From Bacteroidota bacterium (GTDB taxonomy: Bacteria; Bacteroidota; Bacteroidia; Chitinophagales; Chitinophagaceae): a stretch of DNA of 20,353 bases. Both the position numbers and the translations under genes were made by a program. Within the stretch, counting starts at the first letter, position 1. Each line of letters opens with the position of its first letter. Shown piece by piece: positions 7,643 through 15,400 of this stretch. The notes under the pieces are model-generated. The model was not told the DNA's origin. It saw only the letters and a program-made list of their open reading frames with translations, and did no database searches. The stretch is taken from the NCBI GenBank assembly GCA_023391015.1, contig JAEWBT010000125.1, forward strand, positions 1 through 20,353, given 5' to 3'.

Positions 7643-8851
7643 TTAGTATTGGCTCACAAATTCAGAAACACTTTCCATCACGTGAGCAATTTGAACTTCG
7701 CTCAGACCGTGGTGGCAGGCCAGCAACATGCCGCCACGCATTACGCGGTCGGCTTCGGGATAACCACCCGCTGCTTTTTTGCTTGGCAGGTTCTTAAAGC
7801 CCGGTTGGCGCAGGATGTTTCCGGTGAAAACAGTCCGTGTTTGAATATTGCGTTTCTCCAGGAAAATTTGCAGGTCACGGCGGATAAACGGTGCCGTGTC
7901 GCGGATAGTGACAGCAAAGGCCAGCCAGCCGGTACGGCTGTTGGGCAGCTGCTTTGGCAGGATGAAATACTCCTCGTACTGCGCAAAAAACGCGCTCATT
8001 TTCCGGAAATTCTCGGTTCGGGTATCGATATTATAAGCCAGGTCGTCTAGTTGCACGAGGCCAAAAGCCGCACCCAGTTCGGAGGGTTCAATGTTATATC
8101 CCGGCTCTTCGAACACAAATTTGGCGTCGTAAGGAATGCCATCCACCTCTACGTTGAAACGGTTTTCGATGGCTTCGCTTTCTACAAACAGCGAAGAGCT
8201 CCGGCCCCAGCTACGAAGCAGGCGTCCCCGGTCGTAAAACGCTTCTGTATTGACGCACAGCATCCCGCCGTTGCCGGCACAGTTGATGATGTGGGAGCCA
8301 TAAAAAGAAGTAGTACTCATATCGGTGAAGCGGCCCGACGACTTGCCGTCAATCTCCGCACCCAAGGTATCAGCGCTGTCTTCCAACACGAAAAGACCAT
8401 GTTTATCGGCGATCTCGCGGAGGGCTTTCCAGTCAGGAAGATTACCAATCAGGTTGGGGATAATCATCGCCTTGGTTTTCGGCGTGATCATCTCCTCCAC
8501 TTTATTTGCATCAATGTTGTAGGTGCCTTCTTCCACGTCCACAAAGGCCGGAATCCAGCCCCGGCGTACTTGCGGTGCCACAGTGGTGCTAAAGGTCAGG
8601 GCCGGGGTAATAATCTCAGCGCCTGCTTCATAATCCATCAACTCGGCGGCCAGATACAAGGCGCTGGAACCAGAGTTGACCATGATGCCGTATTTTTTAT
8701 CGTACAGGGCGGCTACACGGGCTTCCATCTCACGGGTGTTTTTGCCCATCTGGGTGGAAGTTCGCAGCACTTGGTTTACAGCATTAATTTCTTTTTCACC
8801 GTAAACGGCTTTTCCATACGGAACATGCGGATAAGAGGTTGTGGTAGCCAT
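7643..8851 (-). CDS. DegT/DnrJ/EryC1/StrS-family protein, ColD/RfbH-like sugar 3-dehydratase candidate
   Basis: 402 residues with the fold-type I PLP layout: NSGSSA (59-64), TPALTFSTTVAP (82-93), LEDSADTLGA (156-165) and PGYNIEPSELGAAFGL (250-265). At the position of the PLP-binding lysine (SFHxxK in the family) it reads SFYGSH, so the residue is His187. In known enzymes this Lys-to-His change marks 3-dehydratases: ColD (GDP-4-keto-6-deoxymannose) and E1/RfbH (CDP-4-keto-6-deoxyglucose). E1 has four Fe-S cysteines; here they are absent (Ser159 in EDSAD; WGRSSS where E1 has WGRDCWC). The C-terminal TRTVFTGNIL resembles ColD. The inferred role is a PMP-dependent 3-deoxygenation of a nucleotide sugar, without an Fe-S cluster. 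No other sugar genes are in view, so the substrate is unknown. It begins an operon with the small membrane protein downstream. Confidence 0.85.
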   Translation of the reverse strand: MATTTSYPHVPYGKAVYGEKEINAVNQVLRTSTQMGKNTREMEARVAALYDKKYGIMVNSGSSALYLAAELMDYEAGAEIITPALTFSTTVAPQVRRGWIPAFVDVEEGTYNIDANKVEEMITPKTKAMIIPNLIGNLPDWKALREIADKHGLFVLEDSADTLGAEIDGKSSGRFTDMSTTSFYGSHIINCAGNGGMLCVNTEAFYDRGRLLRSWGRSSSLFVESEAIENRFNVEVDGIPYDAKFVFEEPGYNIEPSELGAAFGLVQLDDLAYNIDTRTENFRKMSAFFAQYEEYFILPKQLPNSRTGWLAFAVTIRDTAPFIRRDLQIFLEKRNIQTRTVFTGNILRQPGFKNLPSKKAAGGYPEADRVMRGGMLLACHHGLSEVQIAHVMESVSEFVSQY

Positions 8852-8917
8852 CGTTTGGATTTTGCTCAGAAGAAGCGCGAATTTAAGGGGTTATTTTATG
8901 GTTTCGGTAGAAAGAGA

Positions 8918-8925
8918 CAAGGATA
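8918..8925 (-). promoter_or_regulatory. Possible -7 box for the DegT-family gene
   Basis: Read on the minus strand the site is TATCCTTG, one mismatch from TAnnTTTG. A TTTG lies 22 nt further upstream (complement of 8948-8951), within the accepted -33 to -7 distance. The leader would be about 60 nt. The -33 part abuts the terminator of the hydrolase gene. Confidence 0.35.
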
Positions 8926-8951
8926 CCTACTTTCTGGTACTGAAACGCAAA

Positions 8952-8979
8952 AAAGACGCGATTGGTGTATCGCGTCTTT
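8952..8979 (-). terminator. Terminator of the alpha/beta hydrolase gene
   Basis: An 11-bp perfect stem (AAAGACGCGAT with ATCGCGTCTTT) surrounds a 6-nt loop. On the minus strand it is followed by a run of T (the A run at 8949-8954). It begins 12 bp after the hydrolase stop codon. Confidence 0.85.
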
Positions 8980-8991
8980 AGAAAAATTAGC

Positions 8992-9912
8992 TTATTTAAG
9001 CGCTTCCCCAGGTCCAATTGGCTCGTCGTTCATATCAGCTTTGCCGTCTTCGGAATGCACATAGTGATATGCTTTTCCGGTTTTGGCAAAGGCAATCAAG
9101 TCTCGGGTAAGGGCGTCTTTGTGTGTGTAAAAAAGCCCGTGCGGTGCGCCTTCATAAACCAGGTATTCCGCCTGTGGAATCATTTTGGCCACGCGGTCGG
9201 AGCTTACTTCTTTAGGAACAATCTTGTCACTGCTACCGTGAATCAGCAAGGTAGGAATTGTAACCGCCTGACAGTCGGAGCGGAAATCAGTGTGTGCAAA
9301 AGAAGCGACGCAGGTCTTGGTGGCTTTTGGGGAAGCATCGGCTGCAATGTCGCGGTAGTATTCCAGGAGGGGCGCGCTCACCGGGTGGTTAAGTAGATTA
9401 ACGCCAAAAAACTGCTTTCCAAAATCATCCAGAAAAGCGATCCGGTCATTGGAAAGCTTTTCAATCATGTCGTTGAAGGTGCTGCTGTCCACACCATCCG
9501 GATTGTCGTCGGTCTTCACCAGATAAGGGGTTACCGCACTTACCAATACCAACTGCGAAACACGGCTGTTGCCATAACGACCCAGATAGCGCACGGCCTC
9601 ACCTCCGCCCATGGAAAAACCTACGAGCGTTACGTCGGTCAGGTCCAGTTGCTCCAGCACAGCCGCCAGGTCATCGGCCAAGGTATCATAATCATATCCG
9701 GTCCAGGGCTTGTCGCTGTGGCCAAAACCGCGGCGGTCATATTTCACCACACGCAGTCCGGCGTCCACAATAGGTTCCAGTTGGTATTCCCACATATGCT
9801 TGCTCAGGGGCCAGCCATGGATGAGTACGATTGGCTTTCCGGTACCGTAGTCTTTATAAGAAATCCGGACATCTGCACCGGTTGTTTTGTCTTTGGAGAT
9901 GATGTGCTTCAT
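8992..9912 (-). CDS. Alpha/beta hydrolase, non-haem chloroperoxidase (perhydrolase)-like
   Basis: 306 residues with an alpha/beta hydrolase fold. The oxyanion-hole motif HGWP is at 32-35. YDRRGFGHSDKPW (58-70) and GFSMGGGEAVRYLGRYG (98-114) are typical of the cofactor-free haloperoxidase/esterase group. The catalytic triad can be read as Ser100, Asp229 (HGSSDKIVP) and His258 (GAPHGLF). Such enzymes hydrolyse esters and can form peracids; the native substrate is not evident. The protein runs about 30 residues past the usual end of the family, with a charged tail (HSEDGKADMNDEP). There is no signal peptide, so it is probably cytoplasmic. It is a single-gene unit with its own terminator, divergent from recF. 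Confidence 0.9.
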   Translation of the reverse strand: MKHIISKDKTTGADVRISYKDYGTGKPIVLIHGWPLSKHMWEYQLEPIVDAGLRVVKYDRRGFGHSDKPWTGYDYDTLADDLAAVLEQLDLTDVTLVGFSMGGGEAVRYLGRYGNSRVSQLVLVSAVTPYLVKTDDNPDGVDSSTFNDMIEKLSNDRIAFLDDFGKQFFGVNLLNHPVSAPLLEYYRDIAADASPKATKTCVASFAHTDFRSDCQAVTIPTLLIHGSSDKIVPKEVSSDRVAKMIPQAEYLVYEGAPHGLFYTHKDALTRDLIAFAKTGKAYHYVHSEDGKADMNDEPIGPGEALK

Positions 9913-10053
9913 AAAAATGGTAAGAGGATAAAAAGATGTAAAATTCTTTAGACCAAAATTGTTCCACCTAAAAAGCAGACATGCTTTTCCGGAAATTTCG
10001 CGGAAATAAGCCCTTCAAAAACGCCTTCCCCACCCCATAACGCCTCCCCCGGT

Positions 10054-10061
10054 TATTTTTG
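10054..10061 (+). promoter_or_regulatory. -7 box for recF
   Basis: TATTTTTG matches TAnnTTTG exactly and ends 7 nt before the TTG start codon of recF. Transcription would begin at or within a few bases of the start codon. No clear -33 element is seen. Confidence 0.5.
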
Positions 10062-10068
10062 CCCCACC

Positions 10069-11148
10069 TTGCTAGCTATCCAACACCTTTCTTTTTTTCA
10101 GTATCGCCTTTACCCGCAGGCCGATTTCCGGTTTACGGGTCGCATCACGGCAATCACCGGGCCGAACGGCAGCGGCAAGACCGCCATTCTGGATGCGGTA
10201 TATTACCTCTGCTACACCAAAAGCTATTTTACGGCGCAGCAGCAAAGCCTGGCCCGCTGGGAAAGTCCCGGCTTCCGGATTGTAGGCCGGTTTGAGAAAG
10301 GCGGTGTGGAAGAAACCGTGAGCGCGCGGTGGGAAGGGGGCAAAAAAGAGCTTTCAGTTTCCGGAATTCCGGTAACGCGGGCAACGGATTTTATTGGTCG
10401 CTACGCCGCAGTGATGATTGCCCCTGACGACGGCGAACTGATTTTGGGAACCTCGGAGGTACGCCGCAAATGGATCGACAGCATTCTGGCGCAAACCGAC
10501 AAGGTCTATTTTGAAAAACTGCTGAGCTACAACCGCATCCTGCAACAGCGCAACGCATGGCTGAAAGCACAACAGTTTGGTGCTACACCCGACCGGATCG
10601 AACTGGAATCCTACAACCTGCGGCTGCATGAACACGGAATGACGATTTATGAAAAACGTGCTGTTTTCATAGATGTTTTTCTACCCTACCTCAATGACAT
10701 TTATCACCGGCTTTCGGCGGGTGCAGAAGATGTGCAGGTGGTATATGAATCAGAGATTCACCAAAAACCAATGGCACAATGGCTGGAAGAACGGCTTCCG
10801 GAGGATTTGCGGGCGCAGCGCACCACTCGCGGCGTTCACCGCGACGACTGGGCCTTTCTCATTCATGAAAAACCGGTGCGCGTTTTTGCCTCGCAGGGGC
10901 AGCGCAAAACGTTGCTTTTTGCCCTCAAACTTGCGCAGTACCAATACCTGAAGGCGTGTTTTGGCTTTTCGCCGATTTTATTGTTGGATGATGTTTTTGA
11001 AAAGCTGGACCAGCAACGGATCGAAGCGCTGCTGAGCATTATCCGTGAGCCCGAGTTTGGTCAGGTATTGCTCACCGACACGCACGCGGAGCGCGTTCGG
11101 GAGGCTTTTGGGGAAGGAACCGAAATTCAGACGATCACAACAGGCTAG
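10069..11148 (+). CDS. recF: DNA replication and repair protein RecF
   Basis: An SMC-like ATPase that, with RecO and RecR, loads RecA at single-strand gaps in the cytoplasm. The 359 residues have Walker A GPNGSGKT (31-38, Lys37), the ABC-type signature ASQGQRKTL (from 274), Walker B LLLDDVFEKLD (D307-D308) and the RGVHRDDW segment, in RecF order and at the usual length. The start is a TTG at 10069, giving LAIQHLSFFQYRLYP, which fits the family N terminus; no in-frame ATG lies near enough to replace it. It runs divergently from the hydrolase gene and convergently to the deoxynucleoside kinase, with only 18 bp between stop codons, filled largely by a TTTCCGGAAA palindrome. Confidence 0.95.
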   Translation: MLAIQHLSFFQYRLYPQADFRFTGRITAITGPNGSGKTAILDAVYYLCYTKSYFTAQQQSLARWESPGFRIVGRFEKGGVEETVSARWEGGKKELSVSGIPVTRATDFIGRYAAVMIAPDDGELILGTSEVRRKWIDSILAQTDKVYFEKLLSYNRILQQRNAWLKAQQFGATPDRIELESYNLRLHEHGMTIYEKRAVFIDVFLPYLNDIYHRLSAGAEDVQVVYESEIHQKPMAQWLEERLPEDLRAQRTTRGVHRDDWAFLIHEKPVRVFASQGQRKTLLFALKLAQYQYLKACFGFSPILLLDDVFEKLDQQRIEALLSIIREPEFGQVLLTDTHAERVREAFGEGTEIQTITTG

Positions 11149-11166
11149 ATTTTCCGGAAATCTGCC

Positions 11167-11793
11167 TTAAAACAGCCCGTTCAACTGCCCTTCTACCTTG
11201 TTCACCACTTCGGCAAGGTTTTCGGCGTTGCCGGCAAAATCCAGGTGATCCACATCCACGATTAAGAGCGGGCCTTCGGTGTAGCTTTCAATCCAATTAT
11301 CATAGGCGAGATTCAGCTTTTTAAGATAATCCAGACGGATATTTTCTTCATATTCCCGACCACGCTTTTGGATTTGATCCACCAGTTTTGGAACGGAAGC
11401 TTTGAGATAAATCAGTAAATCGGGCGGCTGAATGAGCTGACGAACGGTTTCAAAAAGAGATTGGTAGTTTTCAAAATCGCGGTCGGGCATCAGGCCCATG
11501 CGTTGCAGGTTGGGCGCAAAAATGCAGGCATCTTCGTAGATCGTCCGATCCTGCACCACCGTTTCTTCGCTTTTGCGGATTTGGAGCAGCTGCGCCAGCC
11601 GGTGGTTCAAAAAGTAGATTTGAAGGTTAAAAGACCAGCGGGCCATATCGCCGTAGAAATCATCGAGATACGGATTGTGAGCCACGTCTTCATAATGGGG
11701 TTGCCAGCCAAAATGTTGGGCCAGAAGGCCGGTTAGGGTGGTTTTTCCGGCGCCGATATTTCCGGCAATGGCGATGTGCTGCGGAGCGGACAT
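11167..11793 (-). CDS. Deoxynucleoside kinase (dGK/dAK-like)
   Basis: Phosphorylates a deoxynucleoside at the 5' position for nucleotide salvage. The 208 residues have the P-loop GNIGAGKTT (11-19), the substrate-pocket EDVAHNPYLDDFY (35-47), the QDRTIYED motif (Asp82-Arg83), and a lid with KRGREYE (143-149) followed by YLKKLNLAYDNWI. These are dNK-family marks; which base it prefers cannot be read from the sequence. The frame is open upstream to 11916, but the extra 41 residues look non-coding, and the ATG at 11793 precedes the conserved HIAIAGNIGAGKT. A near -7 box lies 5 nt before that ATG. Confidence 0.93.
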   Translation of the reverse strand: MSAPQHIAIAGNIGAGKTTLTGLLAQHFGWQPHYEDVAHNPYLDDFYGDMARWSFNLQIYFLNHRLAQLLQIRKSEETVVQDRTIYEDACIFAPNLQRMGLMPDRDFENYQSLFETVRQLIQPPDLLIYLKASVPKLVDQIQKRGREYEENIRLDYLKKLNLAYDNWIESYTEGPLLIVDVDHLDFAGNAENLAEVVNKVEGQLNGLF

Positions 11794-11798
11794 GGCTG

Positions 11799-11806
11799 CT
11801 AAGGTA
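11799..11806 (-). promoter_or_regulatory. Possible -7 box for the deoxynucleoside kinase
   Basis: On the minus strand the site is TACCTTAG, one mismatch from TAnnTTTG, ending 5 nt before the ATG. It is supported mainly by its position, which resembles that of the recF and trpS boxes. Confidence 0.35.
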
Positions 11807-11973
11807 AAGCCCGGGAGAGATAAGCAAAGCAGCCATGCAGAACCAGTCCGCCGCGCACATCGGCCCGTAACCGCAAACAGGCAACATCCTAATGTTATGG
11901 ACAACGGGGCACCCAAGCAGTAATACGCGACCCGGAACTTGCCATTTGCTATGCGGTTTTAGAAGCCGCCGCT

Positions 11974-11981
11974 TAATTTTA
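11974..11981 (+). promoter_or_regulatory. -7 box for the metal-efflux operon
   Basis: TAATTTTA is one mismatch from TAnnTTTG and ends 7 nt before the GTG start of the first gene. Just upstream, about 11953-11969, is a small hairpin with GCGG and CCGC arms that could be a regulator site, but nothing identifies a regulator. Confidence 0.4.
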
Positions 11982-11988
11982 CACCTTC

Positions 11989-12318
11989 GTGCATCGCATT
12001 GTTTCTTCTATCCTGGCCCTGCTAGTGCTGCTTTTAAGCTGCCTGCCGTGCAGCGATATAGAAGCTGCGCCCGTGCCCGAAGGCGCAACAGCCGTCATCC
12101 GGCCGTCGGCCACCCACCATCATTGCGGCGACAGCGACGCACATCTGTGCTCGCCTTTCTGCACATGCACCTGTTGCGCGGGTTGTATCATCGGGATGCC
12201 TTTGCACCTGCGCTTTTGCGCAACAGTGCCAACGGCGGCACCCCGCCCGTCTCTCTGGCCGGTCCATGTGCTTCCAGAAGTACACTTCTCCATCTGGCAG
12301 CCACCTCAACTGGGTTGA
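11989..12318 (+). CDS. Small exported Cys/His-rich protein (DUF6660-like)
   Basis: The 109-residue protein starts with a signal peptide (MHRIVSSILALLVLLLSCLP). Its middle is full of possible metal ligands: THHHCGDSD (42-50), then HLCSPFCTCTCC and Cys66. The end reads FSIWQPPQLG. This arrangement (signal peptide, HxxCSPFCxCxCC, IWQPP at the end) is what I know as the DUF6660 type of Bacteroidota, usually found before a CusA/CzcA gene, as here. The start is a GTG at 11989 with a -7-like box 7 nt upstream. It lies 91 bp before the RND gene. A periplasmic metal-binding or metal-delivery role is inferred from composition and position only. A 191-residue frame overlapping it (11892-12467) has no such features. 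Confidence 0.75.
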   Translation: MHRIVSSILALLVLLLSCLPCSDIEAAPVPEGATAVIRPSATHHHCGDSDAHLCSPFCTCTCCAGCIIGMPLHLRFCATVPTAAPRPSLWPVHVLPEVHFSIWQPPQLG

Positions 12319-12409
12319 CCTTTTTTACCATAATGCCTGCTTCTATGTTGTCCGTATGCCGGAGGCACAGCTGTGGGGCACTTCCAACATTTCAGAATAA
12401 TTTCAACCT

Positions 12410-15400
12410 ATGCTGGATAGCATTATCCGGTTCTCTATCAAGAACAAGCTTTTTATCGGCCTGCTGACCCTGCTGCTTATTGGCTGGGGCGTGTATTCCC
12501 TGCGGCAATTGCCTATTGACGCGGTGCCCGACATCACCAACAATCAGGTGCAGATTATCACATCTACCCCTACCCTTGCCGGGCAGGAAGTAGAGCAGTT
12601 TGTAACCTATCCCATAGAGCAAAGCCTGGCCAGCCTGCCCGATGTGGAAGAAATACGCTCTATCTCACGCTTTGGTCTGTCGGTCGTTACAGTGGTTTTT
12701 GATGACAAGGTGGATATTTACTTTGCCCGTCAGCTCATTAACGAGCGCCTGAAGAAAGCAACCGAGCAGATTCCGGAAGGCGTTGGCACACCGGAGTTGG
12801 CGCCCGTGAGCACCGGCCTGGGCGAAATCTACCAGTACGTGCTTCACCCCCGGCCTGGCAGCGAAGCGAAATACAGTACCGCCGACCTGCGCACGATGCA
12901 GGACTGGATTGTATCGCGCCAGCTCCTGGGGGTGCCCGGCGTGGCCGAGGTGAATTCCTTTGGTGGGCTGGTAAAGCAATATGAAGTAGCTGTAAATCCA
13001 GCACGACTCCGGGCCATGGACGTAAGCATTGCCGAAATCCTTACGGCGCTCGAAAAAAATAACCAGAATACCGGCGGGGCGTATATCGACAAAAAGCCGA
13101 ACGCGTATTTTATACGCGGCATCGGCCTGGTAACCTCTCTGGAGGATGTAGGCAATATCGTGATCAAGACAGCAGGCGGCATTCCGGTGCTGGTGCGCCA
13201 TGTGGCCGAGGTCCGGTTTGGCAGTGCCGTTCGTTATGGCGCTATGACGCGCAACGGCGAGGGCGAGGTGGTAGGCGGTATTGTGATGATGCTTAAGGGC
13301 GCCAACAGCGCTGCAGTGGTAGCGCTCGTCAAGGCCCGGATGGAAACCATTGCGGCTGCGCTGCCGGCAGATATTGCGATAGAGCCGTTCAGCGACCGTA
13401 CCCGACTGGTGGACCAGGCTATTGGCACGGTAAAGACCAATTTGATGGAGGGCGCACTGATAGTAATCTTCGTGCTGGTGCTTTTCCTGGGCAACCTGCG
13501 GGCAGGACTTATCGTAGCCTCAGCGATTCCGCTGGCCCTGCTCTTTGCCTTGGGCCTGATGAATGTCTTTGGCGTATCAGCCAACCTGATGAGCCTCGGC
13601 GCGATCGACTTTGGACTGATTGTGGACGGCGCGGTCATTATTGTGGAAGCCACCCTGCACCATCTGGGGGTTCGCAAAAGCACTGCCCGGCTCACCCAAA
13701 GCGAGATGGATAAAGAAGTATTTTTTGCTACTTCCCGCATTCGCAGCAGTGCGGCGTTTGGCGAAATCATCATTCTTATTGTGTATATACCTATTCTGAC
13801 GCTGACCGGGATTGAAGGCAAGATGTTCCGGCCTATGGCACAAACGGTTGGCTTTGCCATCCTGGGCGCACTAATCCTGTCGCTTACCTACATTCCGATG
13901 ATGTGTGCGCTGGTGCTGCCCAAACAGATATCGCACCGGCAAAACTTCTCTGACCGGATGATGGCCTTCTTTGAGCGAGCGTATAGCCCCCTGCTGGCGA
14001 GTGCTATCCGCTGGAAGAAAACGGTGGTAGGGATAGCAGCCGCTTTGCTGGTGTTCACGGCGTTTCTTTTTAGCCGTATGGGTGGCGAGTTTCTGCCTCA
14101 GCTTCAGGAGGGCGATTTTGCATTTCATTGCATTCTGCCACAAGGCGCATCGCTGAGCCAAAGCATTGAAACTTCCATGCAGGCCAGCCGCATCCTTAAA
14201 ACCTTTCCCGAGGTAGTGGAGGTAGTAGGTAAAACGGGCAGTGCCGAAGTACCTACCGACCCGATGCCGCCAGAAGCGTCCGACCTGTTCATCGTACTGA
14301 AAGACAAAAAGGACTGGACCACTACGCACGACTACAATGGGCTGGCGCGGCTGATGGCAGAAAAGCTGGAGGCCGCTCTACCGGGCGTCTTTTTTGAAAC
14401 CAGCCAGCCCATCCAGATGCGGTTCAACGAACTGATGACTGGTGTGCGGCAGGACGTAGCCATCAAAATTTTTGGCGAGAATATGGATACCCTGGCAGCC
14501 ATCGCGCCTCACATTGCCCGTATCGTGCAAAGCGTGCCCGGCGTGACCGCGCCCCAGATAGAGCGCACCAGCGGACTGCCGCAAATCACCATTCGCTACG
14601 ACCGGGCCCGTATCGCCGCTTATGGCTTGAACATCAAAGACGTCAATCAGACCGTAAGCGCCGCCTTTGCGGGCCAGTCGGCAGGCGTTGTTTTTGAAAA
14701 CGAGCGCCGGTTTGACCTTGTGGTGCGGCTGGACAGCAGCGCACGCGCGTCTATAAACGATGTGGCCGGCCTGTATGTGCCCACCGCCAATGGCAACCAG
14801 ATTCCGCTGAGCCAGCTCGCTACCGTAGCCTTTGAGGAAGGTCCGGCGCAAATCAGCCACGAAGACACCCGGCGTCGCGTGGTGGTGGGTTTCAACGTTG
14901 GAGGCCGCGACGTGCAAAGCGTGGTTCGTGATATTCAGGAAAAGCTTCGGGAGTATCAGCTGCCCACGGGCTACTATGTTACTTACGGTGGCACGTTTGA
15001 AAACCTGGAGCAGGCCTCAGACCGGCTGGGCATTGCCGTACCGGCAGCATTGCTGCTCATCTTTACTCTGCTTTATTTCACTTTTCATTCCCTGAAGCAG
15101 GCGGTCCTCATCTTTACTGCCATACCGATGTCGGCGATTGGCGGCGTAGCGGCATTAGCCCTGCGGGGAATGCCTTTCAGCATCTCGGCAGGCATTGGTT
15201 TCATTGCCCTTTTCGGCGTGGCGGTGCTCAACGGCATTGTACTTATCGGCACCTTCAACCAGCTTGCCAAAGAAGGCTGGGAAGACGTGATTGCACGGAT
15301 CCGGGAAGGCACGCACATGCGGCTGCGACCGGTATTGATGACGGCCACTGTGGCCTCGCTCGGCTTTTTGCCGATGGCCATTTCATCGGGTGCAGGTGCA

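Noticed and set aside
8051..9064. A 337-codon + strand open frame
   Set aside because: It overlaps the DegT-family gene and the hydrolase terminator on the opposite strand and shows no domain.
11892..12467. A 191-codon + strand frame overlapping the small Cys/His-rich gene
   Set aside because: It is out of frame with the DUF6660-like protein, runs into the pump gene, and has no signal peptide or domain.
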